Positions 1 to 9,069 of a stretch of 64,000 nucleotides of DNA are shown piece by piece. Position 1 is the first letter of the stretch; every line of letters starts with the position of its first letter. The DNA lies in the NCBI GenBank assembly GCA_031553705.1, contig JAVBLD010000003.1:62001-126000 (forward strand), given 5' to 3'. The stretch comes from JAVBLD01 sp031553705. GTDB lineage: Bacteria; Bacteroidota; Bacteroidia; Bacteroidales; Marinifilaceae. Below the pieces are notes generated by a model, which was not told the origin of the DNA, made no database searches, and saw only the letters and a list, made by a program, of their open reading frames with translations. The position numbers and the translations under genes were made by a program.

Positions 1-330
1 AGGAAAAACCCGGCAACTGTTTCATATTCTAATGGTATGAGTGTGCTATGTATTAGGTTTTTTGATGCTTCAACTATTAATAGTAAAGATTATCTGAAAA
101 AGATTGAGATTTCGGATGTTACGATAGATGTCATTATAAAAAACGATACAATACGTTTATATTCAGGTAAGTATTCAGCTGTATCTTATGAGAAACCGCT
201 TAGAACTAAAGAGATTGAATTGATCATCTCCCGGGATGGTTATCAGACATTAAAAGAGAAATGGAAAGTAGAGTCTTTGGTAATAAATATTGAAGCCTAT
301 CTGACTAAGGAGCAGGAGGGAGATAAATAA
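1..330 (+). CDS. C-terminal part of an unidentified protein (5' end outside window)
   Basis: The reading frame is open from base 1, so the gene almost certainly starts upstream. The first in-window ATG at 37 is probably internal. About 109 residues are visible, ending at the TAA at 328-330. The fragment is beta-strand-like with charged turns (segments such as DVTIDVIIKND and IELIISRDGYQ), which loosely resembles the carboxypeptidase-regulatory-like domains that begin many Bacteroidota outer-membrane proteins. No catalytic motif or membrane segment is visible. The next gene, a TonB-receptor-like barrel, starts 45 bases downstream on the same strand, so the two may be co-transcribed. The function is not recognised. 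Confidence 0.6.
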   Translation, partial: RKNPATVSYSNGMSVLCIRFFDASTINSKDYLKKIEISDVTIDVIIKNDTIRLYSGKYSAVSYEKPLRTKEIELIISRDGYQTLKEKWKVESLVINIEAYLTKEQEGDK

Positions 331-375
331 AGATGGATTTTAAAAGACTTGCCTTTTGTGCTTTATAGTAAGATA

Positions 376-3057
376 ATGAAAGAGTGTAAATTATTGTTGT
401 TATTTTGTATTTTGGGGTTTGCTGCCGGAGCACAGGTCACAGTAGAAAAAAGTAGTGTGACCTTTTCCGGCATGCCAAGCCTGATTCATATCAGGGTGTT
501 GGATGCGGCAGATGATAATCCGCTTGCTGGCGCTCATGTGAAGATTATTTTTGCTTCCGGGGATACGGTGACAATGGCAACGGATAATTCAGGAAATAGT
601 ACTTATACCAAGAGATTCCCAACGGATTCTTTATCATTGGTTATCTCACATATAGGCTATAAAACCATTTTTTACAGTTATAAGCCTGAGTCTTCTTATG
701 CGTTTCTTACAGTCCGTCTTCTTGAGGATATCATAGAAATGAATGCTATCATTATCAAGGGAGAACGGATTGCAATGGTTGTCAAAGGAGATACTACGTT
801 TTATAATGCTTCGGCTTTTAAAACGATGCGGGGAGATAATGTGGAGGAGTTGCTTAAGAAGTTACCAGGGGTAGAATTTCGGGATGGAAGGTTTTTTGCC
901 AATGGTGAACCGGTTAACCGGATATTGATTAACGGGACTGAACTTTTCGGGACGGATACGGATGCAGCAGGAAGGTTGATTCGTGCAGATGAGGTGAAAA
1001 ATGTAAAAGTGTATGATTATTACTCTAATAAAAGAAGATATGATGGTGATACATTAGATGTCAAGGAGCGGGTATTGGATGTCACTACCCATGAAAAGAT
1101 AGATGTAGTCAAGTCTTTGAGTATTGAAGGATCAGTAGGACAATATATGAATAAAAATGAAGCTGATAGTTATGATCCGTTATATACAGTTATAGGCGGT
1201 TTTAGCCGCTTTAAAGTTGGGAAAAGGTTTATGGCGCAGCTTGATTATGATAAAAATGCCGGAATACAACGTTCTGGCTATTCGGAGAATTGGACGGGGC
1301 GGTTGATATGGGATACTCCGGATACTTCTAAAGTAACTTTCAGAACAAATACTACTTTTAATGATAAAACTACTAATGACCGCTTCAGCAGCGACAGATC
1401 ATATTTTTCTTCACTAGCTTACAATACAAGGAATTATGTTAGTGAATTATTAAAAGAATCATACGATAGAAGTTTAAACTCGCGTAACTCTCTTAAGTAT
1501 AGGATAAATAAAAAAAATATAGTTTGGCTATCACTCGATGCTACTTATACTAAAAATAGGTTTGAAAACACTAATTTGTCTGTTTCAACGACAGATGGAT
1601 TGATAACCGAAAGTATGCACATGCATCAATATGATGCAAAAAAGAATTTTGGGATAAACAGTGCTTTACTTTACAGGCATAAATTCAGACTTGGCGGAAG
1701 GTTTCTCGAATTATCAACAAGTTATAGCTTCGGAAATGATGGAGGTGACGGCTGGACGGTTGATACGCTTGCTTCGAGTATAAGCCGGATATTTTTGACA
1801 AACGATAAGGACGGTTGGAATCGGAATTATAGTTTTGTTGCTGAATATGATGAACCTATCGCCAAGAACTTGTATATGACTTTAAAGTATACTATGGATG
1901 ATACCGATCGACGATCGAAGCGTATTGTAACCGATATGCTTCTTCATCGTCCGGACACGTTGAATACATATGATTATACGCTCCGGAATATTACTCACTC
2001 TGCCGGAATTCATTTTAATTACAGAAAGGATAAGGTAGGATTAAATATAGGGACGAATTTTCAATCTTTCTATCAAAGACGGGATGAAGTTTTTCCGCAG
2101 ACTTATACTTTCCCTCGAACTTTTAACCATATTTTGCTTTGGCTTAGTTTCTCGTATGAAATACCGTTATCCCGCCTTAATATTGACTACCGGGAGAGTG
2201 TCGAACCTCTGTCGGTGGAAGAGTTAAGGGGAGTGATTGATAATACGAATACGCTATTTCTAAAAGCTGGTAATCCTGATTCGAAACCAGGTGTGACTCG
2301 TAATATTCATCTTACCTACGATCTTACCTCAGTGGTGTCGGCCAGTTCATTGAATTTAGTTCTTGATGCTTCGTTTGTGTCCGGCTATCTGGCCCGCAAA
2401 ACCCGCTATTTCAGTCAGCCGACCGGATTATCGGAATATAACTACACGGCTGCAACAGGAACTTCCCTTGAAACCAATGAGAATGTAAAGGGGAAATGGA
2501 CATTGAATGCCGATGTCAATTATTCCAAAAACTCAGCTCTGTTGGAATCTACATTAAGGACCATGTTGAAATACCGTTATGACCGGACTCCCTTTTTTTT
2601 GTCGGACGATTTGTATGCAACCGATGCACACTCTTTATCGGCAACCCTGGCTTTTCAAAGCGGTTTTTCCCGTTTTATTGAGATCTATCTCACTTCGACG
2701 ACAGGAGGCGCTTATTCAAGAGATGATAATAATCACACCTATAAATCGTTTCGGCAGTCGGGTTATGGTCGCGTCAGAATCAATTTTTTGAAAAGATACT
2801 GGTTAACCGGTAGTACATCATATCATTATGAAGATTATATCACCTCGGATTTTACCCGTGAAGAGACATTGTTAAGCGCTTCTTTCCTGTATAAATTCGG
2901 TAAAAATGATCAGGGCGAAATAGGTTTGCATGTCGATGACATCCTGAACCAGCAGAAAAGTATCAGTATCATGATGCAAGAAGACTATATCGAAACTTCG
3001 AGAAGCAGGATACTTGGCCGGAATGCGTCGATATCGTTTTCATATCAATTCAAATAA
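376..3057 (+). CDS. TonB-dependent-receptor-like outer membrane beta-barrel protein
   Basis: An 893-residue protein. I start it at the ATG at 376 because that gives a clean signal peptide (MKECKLLLLFCILGFAAGAQ); a TTG at 349 extends the frame but spoils it. After the signal peptide comes a carboxypeptidase-regulatory-like domain (roughly residues 30-115), then a plug-like segment with GDNVEELLKKLPGVEF and a RILINGTELF stretch (roughly 145-220), then a long beta-strand-rich region ending in aromatic ISFSYQFK, as expected of an outer-membrane barrel. No clear TonB box is seen. The family is usually annotated as outer membrane beta-barrel or TonB-dependent receptor. The substrate is unknown, and there is no SusD partner alongside. 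Confidence 0.8.
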   Translation: MKECKLLLLFCILGFAAGAQVTVEKSSVTFSGMPSLIHIRVLDAADDNPLAGAHVKIIFASGDTVTMATDNSGNSTYTKRFPTDSLSLVISHIGYKTIFYSYKPESSYAFLTVRLLEDIIEMNAIIIKGERIAMVVKGDTTFYNASAFKTMRGDNVEELLKKLPGVEFRDGRFFANGEPVNRILINGTELFGTDTDAAGRLIRADEVKNVKVYDYYSNKRRYDGDTLDVKERVLDVTTHEKIDVVKSLSIEGSVGQYMNKNEADSYDPLYTVIGGFSRFKVGKRFMAQLDYDKNAGIQRSGYSENWTGRLIWDTPDTSKVTFRTNTTFNDKTTNDRFSSDRSYFSSLAYNTRNYVSELLKESYDRSLNSRNSLKYRINKKNIVWLSLDATYTKNRFENTNLSVSTTDGLITESMHMHQYDAKKNFGINSALLYRHKFRLGGRFLELSTSYSFGNDGGDGWTVDTLASSISRIFLTNDKDGWNRNYSFVAEYDEPIAKNLYMTLKYTMDDTDRRSKRIVTDMLLHRPDTLNTYDYTLRNITHSAGIHFNYRKDKVGLNIGTNFQSFYQRRDEVFPQTYTFPRTFNHILLWLSFSYEIPLSRLNIDYRESVEPLSVEELRGVIDNTNTLFLKAGNPDSKPGVTRNIHLTYDLTSVVSASSLNLVLDASFVSGYLARKTRYFSQPTGLSEYNYTAATGTSLETNENVKGKWTLNADVNYSKNSALLESTLRTMLKYRYDRTPFFLSDDLYATDAHSLSATLAFQSGFSRFIEIYLTSTTGGAYSRDDNNHTYKSFRQSGYGRVRINFLKRYWLTGSTSYHYEDYITSDFTREETLLSASFLYKFGKNDQGEIGLHVDDILNQQKSISIMMQEDYIETSRSRILGRNASISFSYQFK

Positions 3058-3094
3058 TAAAAGAGGCAAGGAATTAGGGTGCAGGGAAAGGTGT

Positions 3095-3126
3095 AAAAAA
3101 GGCTGCCTGATTTTTTTTTAGCAGCC
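3095..3126 (-). terminator. Rho-independent terminator of mscL
   Basis: Read on the minus strand, GGCTGC (complement of 3121-3126) pairs with GCAGCC (complement of 3101-3106) and is followed by six U (A run 3095-3100). It lies just past the mscL stop codon, between convergent genes. Confidence 0.7.
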
Positions 3127-3134
3127 CTTGAAAA

Positions 3135-3566
3135 TTATTTACGGTTATTATTCTGTTCTTTCAGTAAATCCCGGATTTCAGTCAGCAGTGTCTCCTCTTT
3201 TGTTGGGGCGAGTGGAGGAGCCGGAGCGGTTTCCTGTTTCTTCTTCAAACCATTCATCATCTTGATAAACATAAAGATAGAAAATGCGATAATAATAAAG
3301 TCGATACCGGTGCTGATGAATTTGCCGTAATTAATCGTAACGGCTTCGATTGCTTTTCCGGTAGTATCGACTCCTGCCTGTTTCAATGTGATATGGAGAT
3401 GTTCAAAATTTACTCCTCCGATTAGTAAGCCGATGGGAGGCATGATGATATCGCTGACCAAAGAGGAGACAATCTTACCGAAAGCTCCGCCGATAATGAT
3501 ACCGACTGCCATGTCGATCACGTTGCCTTTCATTGCAAAGGCTTTGAATTCCTTAATTAAGCTCAT
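3135..3566 (-). CDS. mscL: Large-conductance mechanosensitive channel MscL
   Basis: A 143-residue inner-membrane protein that opens under membrane tension to release solutes during hypo-osmotic shock. The N-terminus (MSLIKEFKAFAMKGNVIDMAVGII) matches the family signature with the conserved FxxFAMKGNVxDMAVGVIIG start. The first membrane helix spans about residues 17-45, the second about 80-100, followed by a charged C-terminal helix that ends in EIRDLLKEQ. Length is typical. A Bacteroidota -7 element (TAATTTTG on the minus strand, 3597-3604) lies 30 bases upstream of the ATG. The gene stands alone, divergent from the barrel gene at 3739. Confidence 0.97.
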   Translation of the reverse strand: MSLIKEFKAFAMKGNVIDMAVGIIIGGAFGKIVSSLVSDIIMPPIGLLIGGVNFEHLHITLKQAGVDTTGKAIEAVTINYGKFISTGIDFIIIAFSIFMFIKMMNGLKKKQETAPAPPLAPTKEETLLTEIRDLLKEQNNNRK

Positions 3567-3738
3567 CTTATTTATTTTAAATCGTTATTTGTGAAACAAA
3601 ATTAATTATTTTTTATGAAATGGAACTGATAAGGTTCAGTTATTTTCTTCTTCCGGTATTTTTATATAACCTATTTTTATAATCATCGTAAAATAGTAAT
3701 ATTTTAGTATTTAACGGTTTAATTTAAAATTTTGAAAA

Positions 3739-4509
3739 ATGAGACTAAAAATGATCTTGATAGCTGCATTGTGTTTCACTTTGTTTTCTATGTCGAAGGC
3801 ACAAATTGCCGATGAATCGCATTTTGCTCAGGCAAATAACCCGTTGGCGCATATAAAGGCTTTTAATGTGCACAATTATTATGCGCCTGTCGTATTTGGT
3901 TCGGAACAAAAGATGAATACTTTGTGGTTCCGTTATGCACAGCCTGTCGGCCGGATATTGCTCCGTGCCTCTTTGCCGGTGAATACCGTTCCTGAAAGCG
4001 AAACGAGCTATAAATCAGGATTGGGTGATTTCAACTTGTTGGCGGCTTATCTCTTTTCAAAACCGGAATCGCCGGTACAGTTCGGGTTTGGACCCTCGTT
4101 CTCAGCCCCTACGGCTACAGAGGAAATTCTAGGACAAGGTAAGTGGCAGGTCGGGGCCGGAGCTGTTGTCTTTATAAATAAGAACCCGATGTTTCAGCAC
4201 GGGGCATTAGTCACCTGGCAGATTTCGGTTGCGGGTGATGAGGACAGGGATGATGTGAATATGCTGACGGCTCAACCGTTCTTTATGTGGCAACTTGGAA
4301 AAGGCACCTATCTGAGATCGGCTGCTACCTGGAGCTTTGATCTTGATAACGGGAATTATAACGTGCCGCTCGGATCGGGTATAGGAAAGGTAGTTAAGAT
4401 TAATAATAATGTATTTAATATTTTTGTTGAGGCACAATATTCTGTTTTGCATCATGCGGAGTTCCAACCGCAGGTACAGATATTTTCCGGATTTAATATA
4501 CAATTTTAA
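3739..4509 (+). CDS. Outer-membrane beta-barrel protein, transporter-like family
   Basis: A 256-residue protein with a signal peptide (MRLKMILIAALCFTLFSMSKAQ) and a series of short amphipathic strands ending in aromatic FNIQF, as in outer-membrane barrels. The pattern of a long N-terminal loop followed by GLGDFNLLAAYLF and GFGPSFSAPTAT resembles the small barrel family annotated as neuromedin-U-like or phenol-degradation MetA-like proteins. That assignment is tentative. The gene is monocistronic: mscL diverges on one side and a strong bidirectional hairpin sits on the other. Confidence 0.65.
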   Translation: MRLKMILIAALCFTLFSMSKAQIADESHFAQANNPLAHIKAFNVHNYYAPVVFGSEQKMNTLWFRYAQPVGRILLRASLPVNTVPESETSYKSGLGDFNLLAAYLFSKPESPVQFGFGPSFSAPTATEEILGQGKWQVGAGAVVFINKNPMFQHGALVTWQISVAGDEDRDDVNMLTAQPFFMWQLGKGTYLRSAATWSFDLDNGNYNVPLGSGIGKVVKINNNVFNIFVEAQYSVLHHAEFQPQVQIFSGFNIQF

Positions 4510-4514
4510 TGATT

Positions 4515-4547
4515 AAAAAACGGAAGCCGATCAGGCTTCCGTTTTTT
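4515..4547. terminator. Bidirectional terminator between convergent genes
   Basis: AAAAAACGGAAGCC (4515-4528) and GGCTTCCGTTTTTT (4534-4547) are perfect complements around a 5-base loop. The A run and T run allow termination from both sides: the barrel gene on plus, the mmd operon on minus. Confidence 0.93.
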
Positions 4548-4570
4548 AATCATAGCAGGTTATCTTGTTC

Positions 4571-6205
4571 TCACATTAAGAAGCTCAGGATGACCCCGGC
4601 AGCTACAGCCGATCCGATCACTCCCGCTACGTTCGGGGCCATGGCATGCATCAACAGATGGTTGGAGGGATCTTCCTTCAAACCCATGTTTTGTACAACG
4701 CGGGCGGCGCCGGGTACTGCCGATACGCCTGCAGCACCGATCATTGGGTTTACAGGACTGCCCTTCGGCGAACACCAGCTCATGATCTTTCCGAAAAAGA
4801 CACCTCCGGCAGTAGAGAACGTAAAGGCGATCGCTCCCAGAAAGAAGATCTGCAGGGAAGACCATTGCAGAAATACATCCGCTTGTGTGGAAGCGCCTAC
4901 CGTAAGTCCTAAGACCATAGTAATGGTGTCGATCAAAGCATTGCTTGCCGTATTGGCCAGGCGCGTTGTTACCGTTGATTCTTTTAACAGGTTCCCGAAA
5001 AAGAGCATCCCCAGCAACGGTAATGCGGATGGGGCAATGAATGCCGTGATCAGCAAGCCAATGATCGGGAATAGTTGTTTCTCGGTCCTGCTTACAATAC
5101 GTGGCGGACGCATCCTGATCAAACGCTCTTTTTTTGTAGTAAGCAGTCTTATTACAGGCGGCTGGATGATCGGGATCAGTGCCATATAGGAGTAGGCCGC
5201 AATTGCAATAGGACCGATCAGGTTTTTTACTACGGTACCATCCGATAAGACGTTTATCCCATTTGCCAGTTTGGAAGCCAGAAAAATTGCCGTAGGGCCG
5301 TCAGCGCCACCGATGATGCCGATAGCGCCGGCCTCCGGCGCCGGAAATCCCAGCCAGAGCGCTCCCAGGAATGTCAAAAACACACCTAGCTGAGCTGCCG
5401 CACCAAGTATCATCAAACGGGGATTGGAGATTAGTGACGAGAAGTCGGTCATCGCGCCGATGCCCAAAAAGACCAAAGGCGGATACCATCCTTTCACTAC
5501 TCCCGAATATAGGATATTCAGAACCGATCCCGGCTCATAAATACCCAGTTCCAGGTCAAAACCCTCTCCCATATAAAATGGAATATTTCCGATAATGATA
5601 CCCATTCCGATCGGTATCAGCAACATCGGTTCATAGTTGAAACGAATGGCTAAGAAAAGGAAGAACAGGGCTACGAGAATCATGATCAGATTACCCGATG
5701 TGGCGTTTACAAAGCCTGTAAATTCCCAGAAGTTTATCATTCCGGCGATGCCCGACGAATAGTGCTCTGCATTCATCCGGGTGTCCGGAAAGGTCAATAC
5801 ATCCTGATCGAGTATTGCGTGCCTGATGCCCAGATCAACCATTACAGGGGTGGCGATATAGTGATCCGATTTAACATACGGATCGGTATTTTTGGAATAT
5901 CGAACTACTTCCCTGGGGTTGTATTCCATGACAATAGTGTCGCTGCTAAACCACCATTTTCCGGTATAGCGCTGCTTGATGGAATCCATCGTAAATGTAC
6001 CGTTATGGTTAAAACTAAATATTTTGCACCGCTCGACTGTTCTAGTCGCTTTGCCTACCGCACTGGGAATATAACCATCGACTTTATTTATCCATTTACC
6101 CGAAATGAGCACTTTTCTTATCTGATCATTTGCCGTGGCCTTGCAGAAAGTTGCATTCAGCGTGACAAAAAGAAAAGATAATAATACAAAAATAAATTTG
6201 TTCAT
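4571..6205 (-). CDS. mmdB: Na+-pumping decarboxylase beta subunit (MmdB/OadB) with an N-terminal extension
   Basis: Integral-membrane subunit that couples decarboxylation of the carboxybiotin carrier to Na+ export. I start at the ATG at 6205 (544 aa), 7 bases after the upstream stop; a TTG at 6223 would overlap the previous gene. Residues from about 155 to the end are a complete OadB domain with many membrane segments and the signature IIGGADGPTAIF near residues 297-308, whose Asp is the known Na+-site residue of the family. Oddly, about 150 residues precede it: a signal-like hydrophobic stretch (1-23), then a strand-rich lipocalin-like segment (GKWIN, NHNGTFTMD, TGKWWFSSDT). Usual family members are about 400 residues. 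The gene is last in the operon. Confidence 0.93.
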   Translation of the reverse strand: MNKFIFVLLSFLFVTLNATFCKATANDQIRKVLISGKWINKVDGYIPSAVGKATRTVERCKIFSFNHNGTFTMDSIKQRYTGKWWFSSDTIVMEYNPREVVRYSKNTDPYVKSDHYIATPVMVDLGIRHAILDQDVLTFPDTRMNAEHYSSGIAGMINFWEFTGFVNATSGNLIMILVALFFLFLAIRFNYEPMLLIPIGMGIIIGNIPFYMGEGFDLELGIYEPGSVLNILYSGVVKGWYPPLVFLGIGAMTDFSSLISNPRLMILGAAAQLGVFLTFLGALWLGFPAPEAGAIGIIGGADGPTAIFLASKLANGINVLSDGTVVKNLIGPIAIAAYSYMALIPIIQPPVIRLLTTKKERLIRMRPPRIVSRTEKQLFPIIGLLITAFIAPSALPLLGMLFFGNLLKESTVTTRLANTASNALIDTITMVLGLTVGASTQADVFLQWSSLQIFFLGAIAFTFSTAGGVFFGKIMSWCSPKGSPVNPMIGAAGVSAVPGAARVVQNMGLKEDPSNHLLMHAMAPNVAGVIGSAVAAGVILSFLM

Positions 6206-6212
6206 AATTTGT

Positions 6213-6641
6213 TTATTGTGCAATTTCCATCAATATATCGCCTTGCAGCACTGTGCTTCCTACTTGCACCTTAATGGACTGAACAACGCCGCCTTTTTCC
6301 GCCATGATGTTGTTTTCCATTTTCATGGCTTCCATTACGAGCAGACAATCTCCTACTTTTACCGTATCTCCCACACTTACGTTTAATTTGAATACGCTGC
6401 CCGGTAGCGGAGAAGCTACTTTAAACAGTGTTCCGGCCGGAGCCGTATTGGCTTTTATGGGTGCTGCGTCGGCCGCGACGGCTTTCGGCGTAAAGGCTGC
6501 AGCAGTCGGTTTTGCAGTGTCGCTTTGTAGTTCCACCTCGTATGGAGTGCCGTTAACGGAAATGGTAGCATTCGAACCATTAAAATCGCCTACTTCAACT
6601 TCGTATATCTGACCGCTTATTTTGAATTTGTATTTTTTCAT
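6213..6641 (-). CDS. mmdC: Biotin carrier subunit of methylmalonyl-CoA decarboxylase
   Basis: A 142-residue biotinyl carrier. The C-terminal 70 residues form a biotinyl/lipoyl domain with the attachment motif EAMKMENN; the biotinylated lysine is K107. It is preceded by an Ala/Pro-rich flexible linker (about residues 42-70), and the N-terminal 40 residues form a small strand-rich module. The carrier moves the carboxyl group from the carboxyltransferase (gene at 7074) to the membrane beta subunit (gene at 4571). It sits between oadG and mmdB with short spacers, consistent with one transcript. Confidence 0.95.
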   Translation of the reverse strand: MKKYKFKISGQIYEVEVGDFNGSNATISVNGTPYEVELQSDTAKPTAAAFTPKAVAADAAPIKANTAPAGTLFKVASPLPGSVFKLNVSVGDTVKVGDCLLVMEAMKMENNIMAEKGGVVQSIKVQVGSTVLQGDILMEIAQ

Positions 6642-6679
6642 AGTATCATTTTTATATCGTAGTTTACATCATCATCACA

Positions 6680-7063
6680 TTATTGCCAGGATCTGTTCCC
6701 TGTTCTGCGGGGTTGATTTTGTACACCGTAGATCTTGGAACTCCATGGAGAATATTGTTTCTGGACATTCTGTATGGTGATGATGTTACTTTCTTTGTCA
6801 TGTATCTCACTGAAGTACAGATGTATACTCATGGCGATGGCTACATTGATGTTGGCATCCATCTGAGGCTCTTGTGAAACCAGTTTACTGCTGTCTTTTT
6901 TCTGTTTTTTATTCGAAATGAAATAAAAGATTTTAGGTAGGGCAATAAATATCCCTACCAGTATAATCAGTGCAATAAAAACAATCACATATCCGACAGT
7001 AGCAATGGTATATCCTCCGGCTTCCGCAGCGGCGTCAACGGTAAGCATGATCAGGTTTATCAT
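6680..7063 (-). CDS. OadG-family small membrane subunit of the Na+ pump
   Basis: A 127-residue protein with one membrane helix near the N-terminus (about residues 17-48, VGYVIVFIALIILVGIFIAL) followed by a basic cytoplasmic tail. This is the usual build of OadG/MmdD subunits, which hold the carboxyltransferase and membrane subunit together. The tail carries a conserved-looking IAMSIHLYF helix. The gene lies 10 bases after mmdA and before the biotin carrier, the standard order for these pumps. The start may be the ATG at 7063 or the one at 7048. Confidence 0.85.
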   Translation of the reverse strand: MINLIMLTVDAAAEAGGYTIATVGYVIVFIALIILVGIFIALPKIFYFISNKKQKKDSSKLVSQEPQMDANINVAIAMSIHLYFSEIHDKESNIITIQNVQKQYSPWSSKIYGVQNQPRRTGNRSWQ

Positions 7064-7073
7064 ATTCTATTGT

Positions 7074-8636
7074 TTACAGAGGTATATTACTATGTTTTTT
7101 AGGAGGATTCAAAACCTTTTTAGTCCTTAAGCTTTCGAAAGCACGGATAATCCTGAACCGGGAGTTACGCGGCTCAATCACATCGTCGATATATCCGTAA
7201 GAAGCAGCCTGGTAAGGATTTGCAAATTTGTCGTTATACTCGTCCTCTTTTTGCGCAACGGCTTTGGCTCTTTCTTCCGGATCGGTGATCGCTGCAATTT
7301 CTTTGCTGTAAAGCACTTCAATCGCTCCTTTAGCTCCCATTACGGCGATTTGAGCGGTCGGCCAGGCATAATTAAAGTCTCCGCGAAGTTGTTTACAGGA
7401 CATTACATCATGCGCCCCTCCGTAAGATTTTCTCAGCGTGACGGTTACTTTTGGTACGGTGGCCTCGCCGTAAGCAAACATAAGTTTGGCTCCGTGTGTG
7501 ATAATCCCGCCGTATTCCTGTACTTTTCCCGGAAGAAATCCCGGAACGTCTACCAATGTCAGGACCGGAATATTGAAACAGTCGCAGAAACGCACGAAAC
7601 GTGCAGCTTTCCGTGAAGCCTCAATATCCAGTACACCCGCATAAAAGTTAGGCTGGTTGGCTACAACTCCTACCGACATTCCTCCCATACGGCAGAAGCC
7701 CACAATGATATTCTTGGCATACTGCTTGTGTACTTCCAGGAAATCTTTGTGGTCGACAATAGCCTCGATCACATCGTGCATATCATAAGGGTGATTCGGA
7801 TTGTCCGGAATCAACTCATTCAGTTTATCGTCCAAGCGGTCGATAGGATCGGTACAGTTTATGATCGGCGCATCTTCCAGGTTGTTGGATGGCAGATAAG
7901 AGAGTAGTTTGCGGATAATCATGATCCCCTCTTCTTCGTTGGATAACATGAAATGGGACACTCCCGATTTGGTCGCATGCACTCTGGCACCACCCAGGTC
8001 GTCAACAGAGATATCTTCTCCGGTAACGGTTTTCACTACTTTAGGACCTGTTACAAACATATAGGAGGTCTGATCGGTCATCATGATAAAATCGGTCAAT
8101 GCGGGCGAATAAACCGCTCCTCCTGCGCAAGGGCCGAAAATTGCTGAAATCTGGGGTACCACTCCTGAGGCAAGAATATTGCGTTCGAAAATCTCTGCAT
8201 AGCCTGCCAACGAGGTTACTCCTTCCTGAATGCGGGCGCCGCCGGAATCGTTCAGGCCGATAATCGGAGCGCCTACCGTCATGGCTTTATCCATTACTTT
8301 ACAGATTTTCTGAGCCAGTGTTTCTGACAATGCTCCTCCGAATACGGTGAAGTCCTGGGCAAACACAAATACCAGACGTCCGTTGATTGTACCTTGTCCG
8401 GTTACAACTCCGTCTCCCAGAAATTTCGTATTTTCCATTCCGAAGTTTGTACAACGATGTGTCACAAACATATCGAATTCTTCGAAACTGCCTGCATCAA
8501 GCAACATATCGATACGTTCGCGCGCCGTAAATTTTCCTTTTTCGTGTTGAGAATCGATCCTTTTTTGTCCTCCGCCTAATTTAGCTTCTCCACGGAGGTC
8601 AATCAATTGTTTTACTTTATCTTGATTTGTGATCAT
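7074..8636 (-). CDS. mmdA: Methylmalonyl-CoA decarboxylase alpha subunit (carboxyltransferase)
   Basis: A 520-residue acyl-CoA carboxyltransferase. It has the two crotonase-like halves of the family, with acyl-CoA and carboxybiotin pockets: GAPIIGLNDSGGARIQEG near residues 121-138, GPCAGGAVYSPALTDF near 168-183 and the C-terminal LVDVPGFLPGKVQEYGG. It is closely related to the propionyl-CoA carboxylase beta chain, but there is no biotin carboxylase gene here. The next genes are OadG, a biotin carrier and the membrane beta subunit, so the Na+-pumping decarboxylase reaction (methylmalonyl-CoA to propionyl-CoA) is the better call. It lies 25 bases after mce. Confidence 0.93.
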   Translation of the reverse strand: MITNQDKVKQLIDLRGEAKLGGGQKRIDSQHEKGKFTARERIDMLLDAGSFEEFDMFVTHRCTNFGMENTKFLGDGVVTGQGTINGRLVFVFAQDFTVFGGALSETLAQKICKVMDKAMTVGAPIIGLNDSGGARIQEGVTSLAGYAEIFERNILASGVVPQISAIFGPCAGGAVYSPALTDFIMMTDQTSYMFVTGPKVVKTVTGEDISVDDLGGARVHATKSGVSHFMLSNEEEGIMIIRKLLSYLPSNNLEDAPIINCTDPIDRLDDKLNELIPDNPNHPYDMHDVIEAIVDHKDFLEVHKQYAKNIIVGFCRMGGMSVGVVANQPNFYAGVLDIEASRKAARFVRFCDCFNIPVLTLVDVPGFLPGKVQEYGGIITHGAKLMFAYGEATVPKVTVTLRKSYGGAHDVMSCKQLRGDFNYAWPTAQIAVMGAKGAIEVLYSKEIAAITDPEERAKAVAQKEDEYNDKFANPYQAASYGYIDDVIEPRNSRFRIIRAFESLRTKKVLNPPKKHSNIPL

Positions 8637-8661
8637 GATATTTGTCCGATAAATAGTATGA

Positions 8662-9069
8662 TTATTTCTTTCCGCAAAATTCCGTCAATACTTTGCAAGT
8701 CGATTTCGGGTGAAGGAAACCGATTCTTAACCCTTCTGCACCGGCTCGGGGCGCTTTGTCGATCAATTGGCATCCTGCATTTTCGGCCTCTGTTAATGCC
8801 TGGGCAACATCTTCCACGGCAAAAGCCATATGATGCATACCTCCTCCGGTCTTTTCCACAAATTTTCCGATCGGACCTTCGGGATCCGTAGATTCCAATA
8901 ACTCAATTTTAGTTTGTCCTACCTGGAAAAATGCTGTTCTTACCTTTTGGTCTTTCACCTCTTCGATGGCGTAACAGGTTAAGCCTAATACCTTTTCATA
9001 AAATGGGATTGCTTCATCCAAACTTGTTACGGCAATGCCAATGTGTTCAATATGGGTTGGTTTCATCAT
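8662..9069 (-). CDS. mce: Methylmalonyl-CoA epimerase
   Basis: A 135-residue glyoxalase-fold enzyme interconverting (R)- and (S)-methylmalonyl-CoA. Two beta-alpha-beta-beta-beta halves are visible. Candidate metal ligands are the His in HIEHIGIAV near residue 9, the Gln/Glu in IELLEST, His in GGMHHMAF and the C-terminal Glu. Length matches the family. Its position at the head of the mmd operon places it in the succinate-to-propionate route, where it supplies the isomer used by the decarboxylase. Two adjacent ATG codons (9069 and 9066) could start it. A strong promoter match lies 130 bases upstream. Confidence 0.95.
   Translation of the reverse strand: MMKPTHIEHIGIAVTSLDEAIPFYEKVLGLTCYAIEEVKDQKVRTAFFQVGQTKIELLESTDPEGPIGKFVEKTGGGMHHMAFAVEDVAQALTEAENAGCQLIDKAPRAGAEGLRIGFLHPKSTCKVLTEFCGKK

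Noticed and set aside
4509..5189. 226-residue plus-strand frame opposite mmdB
   Set aside because: It lies antisense to the strongly conserved OadB domain, has no family signature, and would start inside the bidirectional terminator region.
7074..8636. Propionyl-CoA carboxylase beta chain instead of methylmalonyl-CoA decarboxylase
   Set aside because: No biotin carboxylase gene is in the operon, and the OadG, biotin carrier and Na+-pump beta subunit genes follow directly. A dual role cannot be fully excluded.
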